The notes below the pieces were generated by a model that saw only the letters and a program-made list of their open reading frames with translations, made no database searches and was not told the DNA's origin. Below, one piece after another: positions 8,552 to 16,191 of a stretch of 55,242 nucleotides of DNA (within the stretch, counting starts at the first letter, position 1; the number at the start of each line of letters is the position of its first letter). Where the stretch lies: assembly GCA_026988235.1 (NCBI GenBank), contig JALSLQ010000038.1:1-55242 (forward strand), in the 5' to 3' direction. The stretch is from Sulfurimonas sp. Lineage in GTDB: Bacteria; Campylobacterota; Campylobacteria; Campylobacterales; Sulfurimonadaceae. The translations under genes were made by a program, and so were the position numbers.

Positions 8552-10813
8552 ATGAAAAAAGATAATGAAAATAAAATAAAATATGAACTCATGGAGCTGA
8601 TAGCTTCGGATTCTTTTGCTTCTTCTTTTGCCATTCTTGTAATCATCTCAGTTGTGAGTGTTGTGTTTTGGGAACATGCAAATAAAACATTTTTGACCTT
8701 ATGGACATTTTGTATATATGCCATTATTTTGACAAGAACATTCTTCACAAAACAATTTTTACAACAAAAAATTACCTACAACACTATTTATTTAATTTTC
8801 AATACACTCACACTATTGTCTGCTTTATTCATAAGTTTTGGTCTTATTTTCTTATTTCCTACTACAAATGATCTTTATCAGGCATTTATAGTCATGGTAA
8901 TAGCTGGGACTTCTGCCGGTGCCGTTATGAGCCTTTCATTCTTTAGAAATCTCAGTATATCTTATTTACTTATTTTGATTCTTCCTCTTATTTACACGCT
9001 TTTCATGCAAAATTCTTATGTTTTACATGCACTCAATTCTCTTGTTGTTTTATTTCTAATTATTACACTACTATTTTCAATAAAAAACAATAAAAATATC
9101 ATCCATACGATACAAACTAAAAATCAGATTCTTAAAACAAAAAAAGAACTTGAGGTCTCTAAAAATAATTTTGAATCAATCTTTCAAGAAGTGCCAATCG
9201 GTCTTTTAACCTATAATAGCGACCTCATTATCACACAAGCAAATAAAGTATTAGCAAAATTTTTAAATGTTTCAACACAACAGCTAATAAACTTAGATAT
9301 GAAAACATTAAAAGACAAATCTTTTCTCAAAGAATTAAAAAAAGTTTTTCACAATGAAGAAAATAATTATGAAGGAAAATATACCAGTACATTTTCAAAC
9401 TTACAAATTTGGATAAAATTACATGCAATTCCCATGTATGATGCAAAAGGGGAGATAGTTTCTGGTCTCGCTATGGTAGAAAACATTACAAAGCAGATGG
9501 AGTATCAAGAACAGTTAAAATACCAAGCATTTTATGACTCTTTAACCGGCTTAACGAACAGAAGTGCTTTTACTGGATATTTACAAAAATTTATGCATAA
9601 ACTCGAACGAATAAAAGAGTATGGTGTTCTTTTGTTTATAGATTTAGATAATTTTAAAAATATCAATGATTCTTTAGGACATGATGTAGGAGATTATGTG
9701 CTCAAAACATTTGCCAAAAGAATTAAAAAAATACTTAGAAAAGAAGATATTTTTGCTAGATTGGGAGGCGATGAATTTGTAGTACTTATTTCTCAAACTA
9801 CTTCTTACCCTACAGCTATCAATGAAATGGCACTCAATATCTCTAACAAAATACATGAAGTCCTCAAAGAACCTATACAAAGTGGCATAGAAACACTGTA
9901 TATTACACTGAGCTTAGGTATAAAAACACTTCAAGCCGATGAAAAAGATGTTAATATCATTCTCAAGCATGCAGATATAGCCATGTATGCATCTAAAAAC
10001 TCTGGAAAAAACAAAACCTCTTTTTATGATACTGCAATGAGCGAACAGATGGAAAGTCAACTGACTTTGCATAATGAACTAAAAATAGCGATACAAGAAG
10101 AACAGTTTGAACTTTACTTGCAACCCATAGTTGATTTAAAAACAGATAAAATAGTCTCTGCAGAAGCACTTATACGATGGAATCACCCGCAAAAAGGTCT
10201 TATTTTTCCTGATGCGTTTATAGATTATGCTGAAACAAGTAACTTAATTATAGAAATAGGAAACTGGGTCATAGAGCGTGCTTTTGCAATGCTTAACGAG
10301 CTCAATCACAGCCTAGAAGATATTGCTATAAATATAAGTTTAAAACAGTTTTATCAAAATGATTTTGAAGATATTCTCCTCAAAAGTGCAAAAAAACACA
10401 ATCTAGATCCTAGTTGTATAAAACTTGAACTGACAGAATCTGTAACACTCAAAAATTTAGATGATACCATCAAGAAAATGCTGGCACTCAAAGCACATGG
10501 GTTTAAATTTTCTATGGATGATTTTGGAACAGGGTATTCCTCACTCTCTTATCTTAAAAACCTTCCCTTTGATTACTTAAAAATTGATCAAAGTTTTGTT
10601 ATCAATATGCTAAAAAACGAGAATGACAAAAAGCTTGTCAAAATTATTATAGATGTGGCACAACAATTTGACTTTTTAGTCATTGCAGAAGGTGTAGAAA
10701 CAGCTGAGCATGTTGCATTTATGAAACAAAATCAATGTGATTATTATCAAGGATACTTTATGTCCAAACCACTCCCCCTTCTAAACTTTCAAAAATTATT
10801 GCAGCAGACTTAG
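8552..10813 (+). CDS. Membrane PAS–GGDEF–EAL cyclic-di-GMP protein
   Basis: A 753-residue inner-membrane signalling protein. About six hydrophobic segments span residues 20-180, a PAS domain follows (about 205-320, with YDAKGEIVSGLAMVENIT), then a GGDEF domain whose GGDEF is intact at 405-409, and an EAL domain with intact EAL at 538-540 plus DDFGTGYSSL and the AEGVET loop. It can therefore be predicted to make, break, or switch between making and breaking c-di-GMP. It begins 6 nt after the methyltransferase stop with little ribosome-binding sequence. The signal sensed is unknown. Its stop at 10811 is followed by a palindrome before the cytochrome bd operon. Confidence 0.9.
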   Translation: MKKDNENKIKYELMELIASDSFASSFAILVIISVVSVVFWEHANKTFLTLWTFCIYAIILTRTFFTKQFLQQKITYNTIYLIFNTLTLLSALFISFGLIFLFPTTNDLYQAFIVMVIAGTSAGAVMSLSFFRNLSISYLLILILPLIYTLFMQNSYVLHALNSLVVLFLIITLLFSIKNNKNIIHTIQTKNQILKTKKELEVSKNNFESIFQEVPIGLLTYNSDLIITQANKVLAKFLNVSTQQLINLDMKTLKDKSFLKELKKVFHNEENNYEGKYTSTFSNLQIWIKLHAIPMYDAKGEIVSGLAMVENITKQMEYQEQLKYQAFYDSLTGLTNRSAFTGYLQKFMHKLERIKEYGVLLFIDLDNFKNINDSLGHDVGDYVLKTFAKRIKKILRKEDIFARLGGDEFVVLISQTTSYPTAINEMALNISNKIHEVLKEPIQSGIETLYITLSLGIKTLQADEKDVNIILKHADIAMYASKNSGKNKTSFYDTAMSEQMESQLTLHNELKIAIQEEQFELYLQPIVDLKTDKIVSAEALIRWNHPQKGLIFPDAFIDYAETSNLIIEIGNWVIERAFAMLNELNHSLEDIAINISLKQFYQNDFEDILLKSAKKHNLDPSCIKLELTESVTLKNLDDTIKKMLALKAHGFKFSMDDFGTGYSSLSYLKNLPFDYLKIDQSFVINMLKNENDKKLVKIIIDVAQQFDFLVIAEGVETAEHVAFMKQNQCDYYQGYFMSKPLPLLNFQKLLQQT

Positions 10814-10844
10814 TATTTGTTAAACAAATAAATTTAATAAATTT
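10814..10844. promoter_or_regulatory. Two palindromes before the cytochrome bd operon
   Basis: TATTTGT-TAA-ACAAATA (10814-10830) is a perfect 7-bp inverted repeat and AAATTT-AAT-AAATTT (10830-10844) is a second one directly beside it. They lie in the 72-nt gap between the GGDEF-EAL gene and the DUF4492/cydAB operon. They could be an operator for the oxidase genes or a weak end for the upstream transcript; neither has a T-tract of terminator quality. Confidence 0.3.
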
Positions 10845-10885
10845 TATTTATTCATCCTTAATATGTATTGGAATAACATTCTTTT

Positions 10886-11113
10886 ATGAAAAAAAATATC
10901 CTAAATTTTTTCAAATCTATTTACTACCTCTATTATGATGGTTTTGTAAATATGAGAGTCGGTAAAACACTTTGGATTCTCATAGCCATAAAACTATTTG
11001 TTATGTTTGCCATCATAAAATGGCTATATTTCCCAGATGTATTGCAAGAGAATTTCGTAACTGACGCACAAAGAAGTCAATACATCTTACAACAACTCAC
11101 AAAGGATCAATAA
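10886..11113 (+). CDS. DUF4492 family small membrane protein
   Basis: A 75-residue protein with one strong membrane helix (about 28-48, TLWILIAIKLFVMFAIIKWLY) and a basic N-terminus. The pattern YYDGFxNMxxGKTLWxIIxIK is typical of the DUF4492 family, known mainly as short proteins encoded directly upstream of cydA in Bacteroidota and Campylobacterota. Its TAA is separated from cydA by one nucleotide, so it is co-translated with the oxidase. A role in assembly or stability of cytochrome bd is likely from context but not shown by sequence. Confidence 0.85.
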   Translation: MKKNILNFFKSIYYLYYDGFVNMRVGKTLWILIAIKLFVMFAIIKWLYFPDVLQENFVTDAQRSQYILQQLTKDQ

Positions 11114-11114
11114 T

Positions 11115-12644
11115 ATGGAACATAGCGACCTGCTCGTTGACTGGTCACGAGCACAATTTGCGCTCACAGCACTCTATCACTGGCTTTTTGTACCGCTTAC
11201 TTTAGGTTTAACCTTTATCATTGCCATCATGGAGACTATTTATGTCAAAACCGGCGATGAAAAATGGAAAACTATCACAAAATACTGGATGGGACTTTTA
11301 GCCATTAACTTTGCCATAGGACTTGCTACGGGAATCATTATGGAATTTGAATTTGGTACCAACTGGTCAAACTACTCTTGGATTGTCGGCGATATTTTCG
11401 GTGCGCCACTTGCCATTGAAGGACTTATGGCGTTTTTTATGGAATCAACTTTTTTTGCTGTTATGTTTTTTGGTTGGGACAAAGTAAGCAAAAAAATGCA
11501 CCTCACATCTACATGGTTAGTTGCGATAGGCTCTAACCTTTCTGCTTTATGGATTCTTCTGGCAAATGGTTGGATGCAGCACCCTGTCGGCATGCATTTT
11601 AATCCAGATACCGCAAGAAATGAAATGCAGGATTTTTCGGCGATATTTTTCAACCCGACAGGCGTCAGTAAATTTTTACATACCATTAGTAGCGGTTATG
11701 TTCTTGCTTCACTTTTTGTCATCGGCATCAGTGCTTGGTATTTACTTAAAAAAAGAGAAATACAATTTGCAAGAAGAAGTATTTTAGTAGCTGCGAGTTT
11801 TGGACTGATAACTTCGCTTTTCATGTTAACAACAGGTGATGAAGCAGCACACCAAGTAGCCCTTACACAACCCATGAAATTGGCTGCAATGGAAGGACTT
11901 TATAAAGGAGAAGAAAGAGCAGGCATAGTTGCCATTGGACTTTTAGACACAAGCAAAGAAATAGGTGATACCCTCGAACCTTTTGTTTTTAGTTTTGAGA
12001 TTCCCAGCGCACTTTCTTTTTTAGGCTATCATAATTTCAATGCTTTTGTACCGGGTATAGACGACTTAGTCTATGGCAACAAAAAACACAACATTATGTC
12101 GGTAAGTGAAAAAATGACACAAGGAAAAATAGCCTTACATGCACTTAAACTCTACAAAGAGTATAAAAAACAAAACAATATGCCACAAGCGGCTGAGGCA
12201 TTAAAACTCTTTGAAGCGCATGAAAAATATATGGGATATGGATACTTAAAAAATGCGAAAGATGCTGTTCCAAGTGTTGCTCTTAGTTTTTACAGTTTTC
12301 ATACGATGGTTGGTCTTGGTACTTGGTTTATTTTACTTTTCATTTTAGTGCTTTATTTTACAATGATTAATGAAATGCACAATAAAAAATGGCTTCTTTA
12401 TTTGAGCTTATTTACAATTCCACTGGGCTATGTAGCACAAGAATGTGGATGGATAACAGCAGAAGCAGGACGACAACCATGGGCTATTCAAGACTTACTT
12501 CCCGTTGGGATGGCAACTTCAAATGTTGCAACAACAAGTGTTATGATTACCTTTTGGCTCTTTGCAATCCTTTTTACAGGACTACTCATCGCCGAAGTAA
12601 AAATTATGCTCAAACAAATTAAAATTGGACCGGAGGAACACTAA
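11115..12644 (+). CDS. cydA: Cytochrome bd quinol oxidase subunit I
   Basis: A 509-residue, heme-bearing subunit of the bd-type terminal oxidase, which oxidises quinol and reduces oxygen at high affinity. The N-terminus RAQFALTALYHWLFVPLTLG carries the heme ligand His (residue 22, matching His19 in E. coli). The GWMQHPVG segment and the conserved GRQPWAIQDLLP near the C-terminus are visible, with about nine membrane helices. A periplasmic Q-loop is present around residues 255-320. A GGATCAA site precedes the ATG. It ends one nucleotide before cydB. Confidence 0.95.
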   Translation: MEHSDLLVDWSRAQFALTALYHWLFVPLTLGLTFIIAIMETIYVKTGDEKWKTITKYWMGLLAINFAIGLATGIIMEFEFGTNWSNYSWIVGDIFGAPLAIEGLMAFFMESTFFAVMFFGWDKVSKKMHLTSTWLVAIGSNLSALWILLANGWMQHPVGMHFNPDTARNEMQDFSAIFFNPTGVSKFLHTISSGYVLASLFVIGISAWYLLKKREIQFARRSILVAASFGLITSLFMLTTGDEAAHQVALTQPMKLAAMEGLYKGEERAGIVAIGLLDTSKEIGDTLEPFVFSFEIPSALSFLGYHNFNAFVPGIDDLVYGNKKHNIMSVSEKMTQGKIALHALKLYKEYKKQNNMPQAAEALKLFEAHEKYMGYGYLKNAKDAVPSVALSFYSFHTMVGLGTWFILLFILVLYFTMINEMHNKKWLLYLSLFTIPLGYVAQECGWITAEAGRQPWAIQDLLPVGMATSNVATTSVMITFWLFAILFTGLLIAEVKIMLKQIKIGPEEH

Positions 12645-12645
12645 A

Positions 12646-13770
12646 ATGAATATTACATTACTTGATTTACAAACATACTGGTGGTTATTAGTAAGTGTTA
12701 TCGGTGCACTTTTTGTATTTATGACTTTTGTACAAGGTGGGCAAACACTTCTTTATACACTAGGAAGAACTGAAGATGAAAGAGACCTCCTTATAAACTC
12801 ACTCGGTCGAAAATGGGAGCTTACATTTACAACACTTGTAATGTTTGGCGGTGCTCTTTTTGCAGCATTTCCTCTCTTTTATGCCGTAAGTTTTGGAGGG
12901 GCTTATTTTGTATGGATGGCAATTCTTTTTTGTTTTATCATTCAAGCAGTTGCGTATGAATATAGAAAAAAACCGGACAATCTTTATGGAGAAAAATTTT
13001 ATGAACGCCTTTTGTATATAAACGGTTCTCTGGGCATTTTTTTAATAGGGGTGGCTCTTGCTACTCTCTTTAGCGGAGGGAATTTCATTGTCAATAGTAT
13101 GCACTACTCTATGTGGACAAAACCGACTTATGGACTTGAAGCATTAGCAAATCCTTTCAATGTTGCATTTGGGCTTATGCTAGTCTTTTTATCTCGTGTG
13201 CAAGCAGCTTTGTATTTTTTCAATTCAGTAAATGAAGCAAGCATTATAAAAAGAGTAAAAAATGTAGTAAAAATCAATTTCTTACTATTTTTACCACTTT
13301 TTTTATATGTTGTCGCCGTTATTTTATTTTCTGATGGACTTATATATGACCCTGTTACAAAAGTAGTCAGTGTTGAGTCTATGAAATTTCTCCATCTGTT
13401 TTTAGATCTTCCTTTTTTGCTTGTACTTTTCTTGATTGGAGTATTGACACTCTTGTATGGTGTTTACAAAGCACTGTTTAAAAACTCACAAAAGGCAATA
13501 TTTTTGACAAGCTTTGGGACTGTTCTTACTGTCACTATCGTTCTATTTATCTTAGGTGTGCATAACTCAGTTTTTTACCCTTCACTCGTAGATATACAAA
13601 GCTCGCTTACTATACAAAACAGTTCGGGAAGTTTTTACACCCTGAGTGTCATGAGTGTTGTTTCACTCTTAGTACCTGTAGTATTAGCCTATGTATTTGT
13701 TGTATGGCGTGCTATGGATGCAAAAAAAATCACAATAGATGAGATCAAATCTGATCCACATCATTATTAG
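12646..13770 (+). CDS. cydB: Cytochrome bd quinol oxidase subunit II
   Basis: A 374-residue polytopic partner of CydA. It begins MNITLLDLQTYWWLLVSVIG, with the WW pattern of the CydB N-terminus, followed by FVQGGQTLL and NSLGRKWELT, both family signatures. ATG 12646 is chosen because GGAGG lies 9 nt upstream (12633-12637) inside the end of cydA and the frame starts one nucleotide after the cydA TAA. Eight or so membrane helices are seen. A 50-codon gene follows 9 nt later. Confidence 0.94.
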   Translation: MNITLLDLQTYWWLLVSVIGALFVFMTFVQGGQTLLYTLGRTEDERDLLINSLGRKWELTFTTLVMFGGALFAAFPLFYAVSFGGAYFVWMAILFCFIIQAVAYEYRKKPDNLYGEKFYERLLYINGSLGIFLIGVALATLFSGGNFIVNSMHYSMWTKPTYGLEALANPFNVAFGLMLVFLSRVQAALYFFNSVNEASIIKRVKNVVKINFLLFLPLFLYVVAVILFSDGLIYDPVTKVVSVESMKFLHLFLDLPFLLVLFLIGVLTLLYGVYKALFKNSQKAIFLTSFGTVLTVTIVLFILGVHNSVFYPSLVDIQSSLTIQNSSGSFYTLSVMSVVSLLVPVVLAYVFVVWRAMDAKKITIDEIKSDPHHY

Positions 13771-13779
13771 GAGTATACA

Positions 13780-13932
13780 ATGGAACTTTCTGGAATTATC
13801 TGGTATATTAGTTGGCCTGTAATTATTTACTTATCTCTAAAATTTGTAACATTGAATTTAAAACACTATAAAAAAATGGAGCGCTTAGAAGAGCTTGAAG
13901 CGCTTCATGCAGAGGCAAAACTAGGAAAATAA
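13780..13932 (+). CDS. Single-helix small protein after cydB (CydX-like candidate)
   Basis: A 50-codon gene starting at ATG 13780, preceded by TTAGGAG (GGAG 6 nt before the ATG) and lying 9 nt after cydB. The protein begins MELSGIIWYISWPVIIYLSL and has one membrane helix (about 5-25), then a charged tail (HYKKMERLEELEALHAEAK) that could form a short amphipathic helix. Position, size and the WYxxWP aromatic cluster resemble the accessory subunits CydX/CydS of other bd oxidases, though no clear homology can be claimed. It closes the operon: its stop codon is in the loop of a terminator hairpin. Confidence 0.75.
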   Translation: MELSGIIWYISWPVIIYLSLKFVTLNLKHYKKMERLEELEALHAEAKLGK

Positions 13933-13944
13933 TTTCCTAGTTTT
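13921..13944 (+). terminator. Intrinsic terminator of the cyd operon
   Basis: CTAGGAAA (13921-13928) and TTTCCTAG (13933-13940) form a perfect 8-bp stem with the 4-nt loop ATAA, followed by TTTT. The last codons and the TAA stop of the small gene lie inside the hairpin. The same structure may also end transcripts of the convergent DJ-1/PfpI gene. Confidence 0.75.
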
Positions 13945-13954
13945 ACGCTCTTAC

Positions 13955-14515
13955 TTATTTACAATATGTCGATAAAAGACCCTCTTTTACTGTCTTATAT
14001 TTCTCTTCACCTTGTAACTTTCTTACAATTGCTAAACCAAAACATATTGCGGTTCCCGGTCCGCGTGAAGTCATCACATTTGCATCTTCAACAACCATTG
14101 CTTCATCACCCATATAACCCTCTTCTCTTATCTGCTCTTCAACAGATGGATAACAAGTATATTTTTCTTTTAAAACACCCGCCTTGTTGAGTGCAAACGG
14201 TGCAGCACAGATTGCTCCTATGTTTTTGCCTTTGGCATCCATTTCACGCAAAAGTCTTTGTACGGTTTCATCTTCAGCTAAGGCATGTGTTCCACCCCAT
14301 CCTCCGGGAAGCACTATCATATCAAGCATATCTACACTGACACTCTTTACATGTAAGTCTGCTTGAACTACTATGCCGTTTGCTCCTTTGACAAGCATAT
14401 TGTCATTTAAAGACGCAACGAACACCTCAATATCTGCCCGTCGTAAAACATCTATAATACTTACCGCTTCTATCTCTTCAAATTCGTTTGCAAGTGGCAC
14501 TAATACTCTACTCAT
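13955..14515 (-). CDS. DJ-1/PfpI family protein
   Basis: A 186-residue member of the DJ-1/ThiJ/PfpI superfamily. The nucleophile elbow GAICAAPFAL has the conserved cysteine near residue 103, and the N-terminus VLVPLANEFEEIEA carries the conserved glutamate. The ATG at 14515 is preceded by AAAGGAG with a 6-nt spacing, so I reject an in-frame TTG two codons upstream. Members include glyoxalase/deglycase-like proteins and redox chaperones; the exact activity cannot be told. It is convergent with the cyd operon and divergent from the substrate-binding lipoprotein gene. Confidence 0.88.
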   Translation of the reverse strand: MSRVLVPLANEFEEIEAVSIIDVLRRADIEVFVASLNDNMLVKGANGIVVQADLHVKSVSVDMLDMIVLPGGWGGTHALAEDETVQRLLREMDAKGKNIGAICAAPFALNKAGVLKEKYTCYPSVEEQIREEGYMGDEAMVVEDANVMTSRGPGTAICFGLAIVRKLQGEEKYKTVKEGLLSTYCK

Positions 14516-14641
14516 AAACAACTCCTTTGTTAGATTTTCTACAATTTTAGCATCATTTATTTAACAAAAATGTTAAGGACATTTAAAGAACAAAAACACT
14601 AAAATACTTTTACATACTATTTGTTATTTTTTGGAGACTTT
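14516..14641. promoter_or_regulatory. Divergent intergenic region with a palindrome
   Basis: A 126-bp AT-rich gap between the divergent DJ-1/PfpI gene and the lipoprotein gene. TTAACA-AAAA-TGTTAA (14561-14576) is a perfect inverted repeat near its centre and could be an operator serving both directions. TAAAAT elements suit a -10 on either strand. GGAGA precedes the plus-strand ATG at 14642. Confidence 0.35.
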
Positions 14642-15517
14642 ATGTTCAAGTTATTACTACTTTTTTTTACAATATTACTTACCTTTTCATCATGCTCTTC
14701 AAAACCCAAGCAAGAACTTGTTCTCTCCACCAGTCAGTGGATAGGCTATGCACCACTTTTTTATGCTTATGATAAAGGAGAACTAGAAAAACTCAACATT
14801 AAACTTCTGATTAATGTTTCTTTAGCAGAAGCAGCTGATTTGTATCATGTCGGCAAAGCAGATATGGTTACTACAACACAGCATGAGTACAAAAGTTTGC
14901 AAGAATCCACTAATGATATTGCAGCGGTTATTCTCCTTGATCGCTCAAATGGCGGTGATATGATTTTATCAAATCAGTCACTTGCTACATTTCACAAAAG
15001 CAATAAAATATATGCTTACCTTGAAGTTGATTCTGTCAATCAAAATATTTTACTAGATTTCATTAAAAACAACCATTTAAATAAAAATAAGTTTACCTAT
15101 ATAAATAAAGACCAAAAACAGATACAAGATATTGTCAATGACAAGAATAAAGATATTCTTATAGCAACCTACAGTCCTTATGATGTTTTACTCAAAAAAA
15201 AGAATTTTCATGAAGTTGCTTCCACAAGCAATATAGACAGTATCATTGTAATTGATGCGATATGCACAAAAAATAAAATACTCAAAAAAGACAAAAAGAG
15301 ACTTATTGCACTTAAAAAAGCTATAGATAATGCGATTGATATTATACAAAAAGAGCCTAAAAAATCTTTTGAAGTCTTAAGCAAATATTTCTCAAATATT
15401 ACTTATAAAGACTATATTGATTCGCTTAAGTTGATAAAATGGGAAAATAAACCTTCAAAAGAGCTTTTAAAACACATAAAAAAATACGGATATAATGAGG
15501 ATACAATCATACAATGA
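14642..15517 (+). CDS. NMT1/SsuA-like substrate-binding lipoprotein
   Basis: A 291-residue exported lipoprotein. The signal peptide MFKLLLLFFTILLTFSSC ends in a lipobox with Cys18. The mature part starts like ABC-type nitrate/sulfonate/thiamine-precursor binding proteins (LVLSTSQWIGYAPLFYAYDKG; then GKADMVTTTQHEY), with a periplasmic-binding-protein type 2 fold predicted. No permease or ATPase gene is near. ATG 14642 has GGAGA just upstream, so a TTG seven codons earlier is not used. Its last codon overlaps the next gene as ATGA. The context suggests it delivers a ligand to the downstream GGDEF-EAL sensor. Confidence 0.85.
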   Translation: MFKLLLLFFTILLTFSSCSSKPKQELVLSTSQWIGYAPLFYAYDKGELEKLNIKLLINVSLAEAADLYHVGKADMVTTTQHEYKSLQESTNDIAAVILLDRSNGGDMILSNQSLATFHKSNKIYAYLEVDSVNQNILLDFIKNNHLNKNKFTYINKDQKQIQDIVNDKNKDILIATYSPYDVLLKKKNFHEVASTSNIDSIIVIDAICTKNKILKKDKKRLIALKKAIDNAIDIIQKEPKKSFEVLSKYFSNITYKDYIDSLKLIKWENKPSKELLKHIKKYGYNEDTIIQ

Positions 15518-16191
15518 GTTCACTTTCTATAAAAACATTCATTATTGTTATAATGTCCATCCTTATTTTTTCAGAAAGTTTTGTTTTTTATAATTTTTAT
15601 CAACATTCAAAACTCACCATAAATAAACTCTTGACAAACAGTCTACAAACTGATGTGTTAAATCTCAAACATTTTTTGCAAAAGAATTTAAAACAAAAAG
15701 AAATCAATGATATCATTTCACATCTTGACAACATCATTATTATCAATCCTCTCATTAATGATATTCATATTTTTAATCCTGTAAAAAAAGTAATTTACGA
15801 TTCAGATATCAAAGACAAGAAGCATTTACATAAAAATATACCCTGTATTCCTATTGCTAAAATTAAAGATGTAAACCTGTTTCATCAAAATTGTTACTCA
15901 TTTTCCATAAAAATTTACAATGGTTTAACACCACAATATTATTCGGCTACTGTCTCTTTAAATACGAATTATATAAATGAGTTACTCATAAAGCAGGCAA
16001 AAAAAACTATTTTTATGTTTTTAATGGTAATTTTTCTTTTTACTATTTTTCTTTGGATAATATTAAAATACTATATCATCATCCCCTTAGAAAGATTACG
16101 ACAGTATGCTTACTACAGTGAACATCCACCTAAAAACTTTTTTTATAAAAGAGATAGAAAGTATACGATACTCATTAAATATAACCTTTAA
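15514..16191 (+). CDS. Sensor half of a frameshifted GGDEF–EAL protein
   Basis: A 225-codon frame whose ATG overlaps the lipoprotein stop. It has two membrane helices (about 7-25 and 163-185) bracketing a periplasmic region of about 135 residues that contains INPLINDIHIFNPVKKVIYD, reminiscent of Cache/PAS-like sensors. After LERLRQYAYYSEHPPKNFF the frame leaves the expected path at a run of seven T and ends 16 codons later. Reading with six T instead continues as NFFIKEIESIRYSL into the GGDEF frame. It is therefore best seen as the N-terminal part of one 661-residue protein covering 15514-17500. Confidence 0.8.
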   Translation: MSSLSIKTFIIVIMSILIFSESFVFYNFYQHSKLTINKLLTNSLQTDVLNLKHFLQKNLKQKEINDIISHLDNIIIINPLINDIHIFNPVKKVIYDSDIKDKKHLHKNIPCIPIAKIKDVNLFHQNCYSFSIKIYNGLTPQYYSATVSLNTNYINELLIKQAKKTIFMFLMVIFLFTIFLWIILKYYIIIPLERLRQYAYYSEHPPKNFFYKRDRKYTILIKYNL

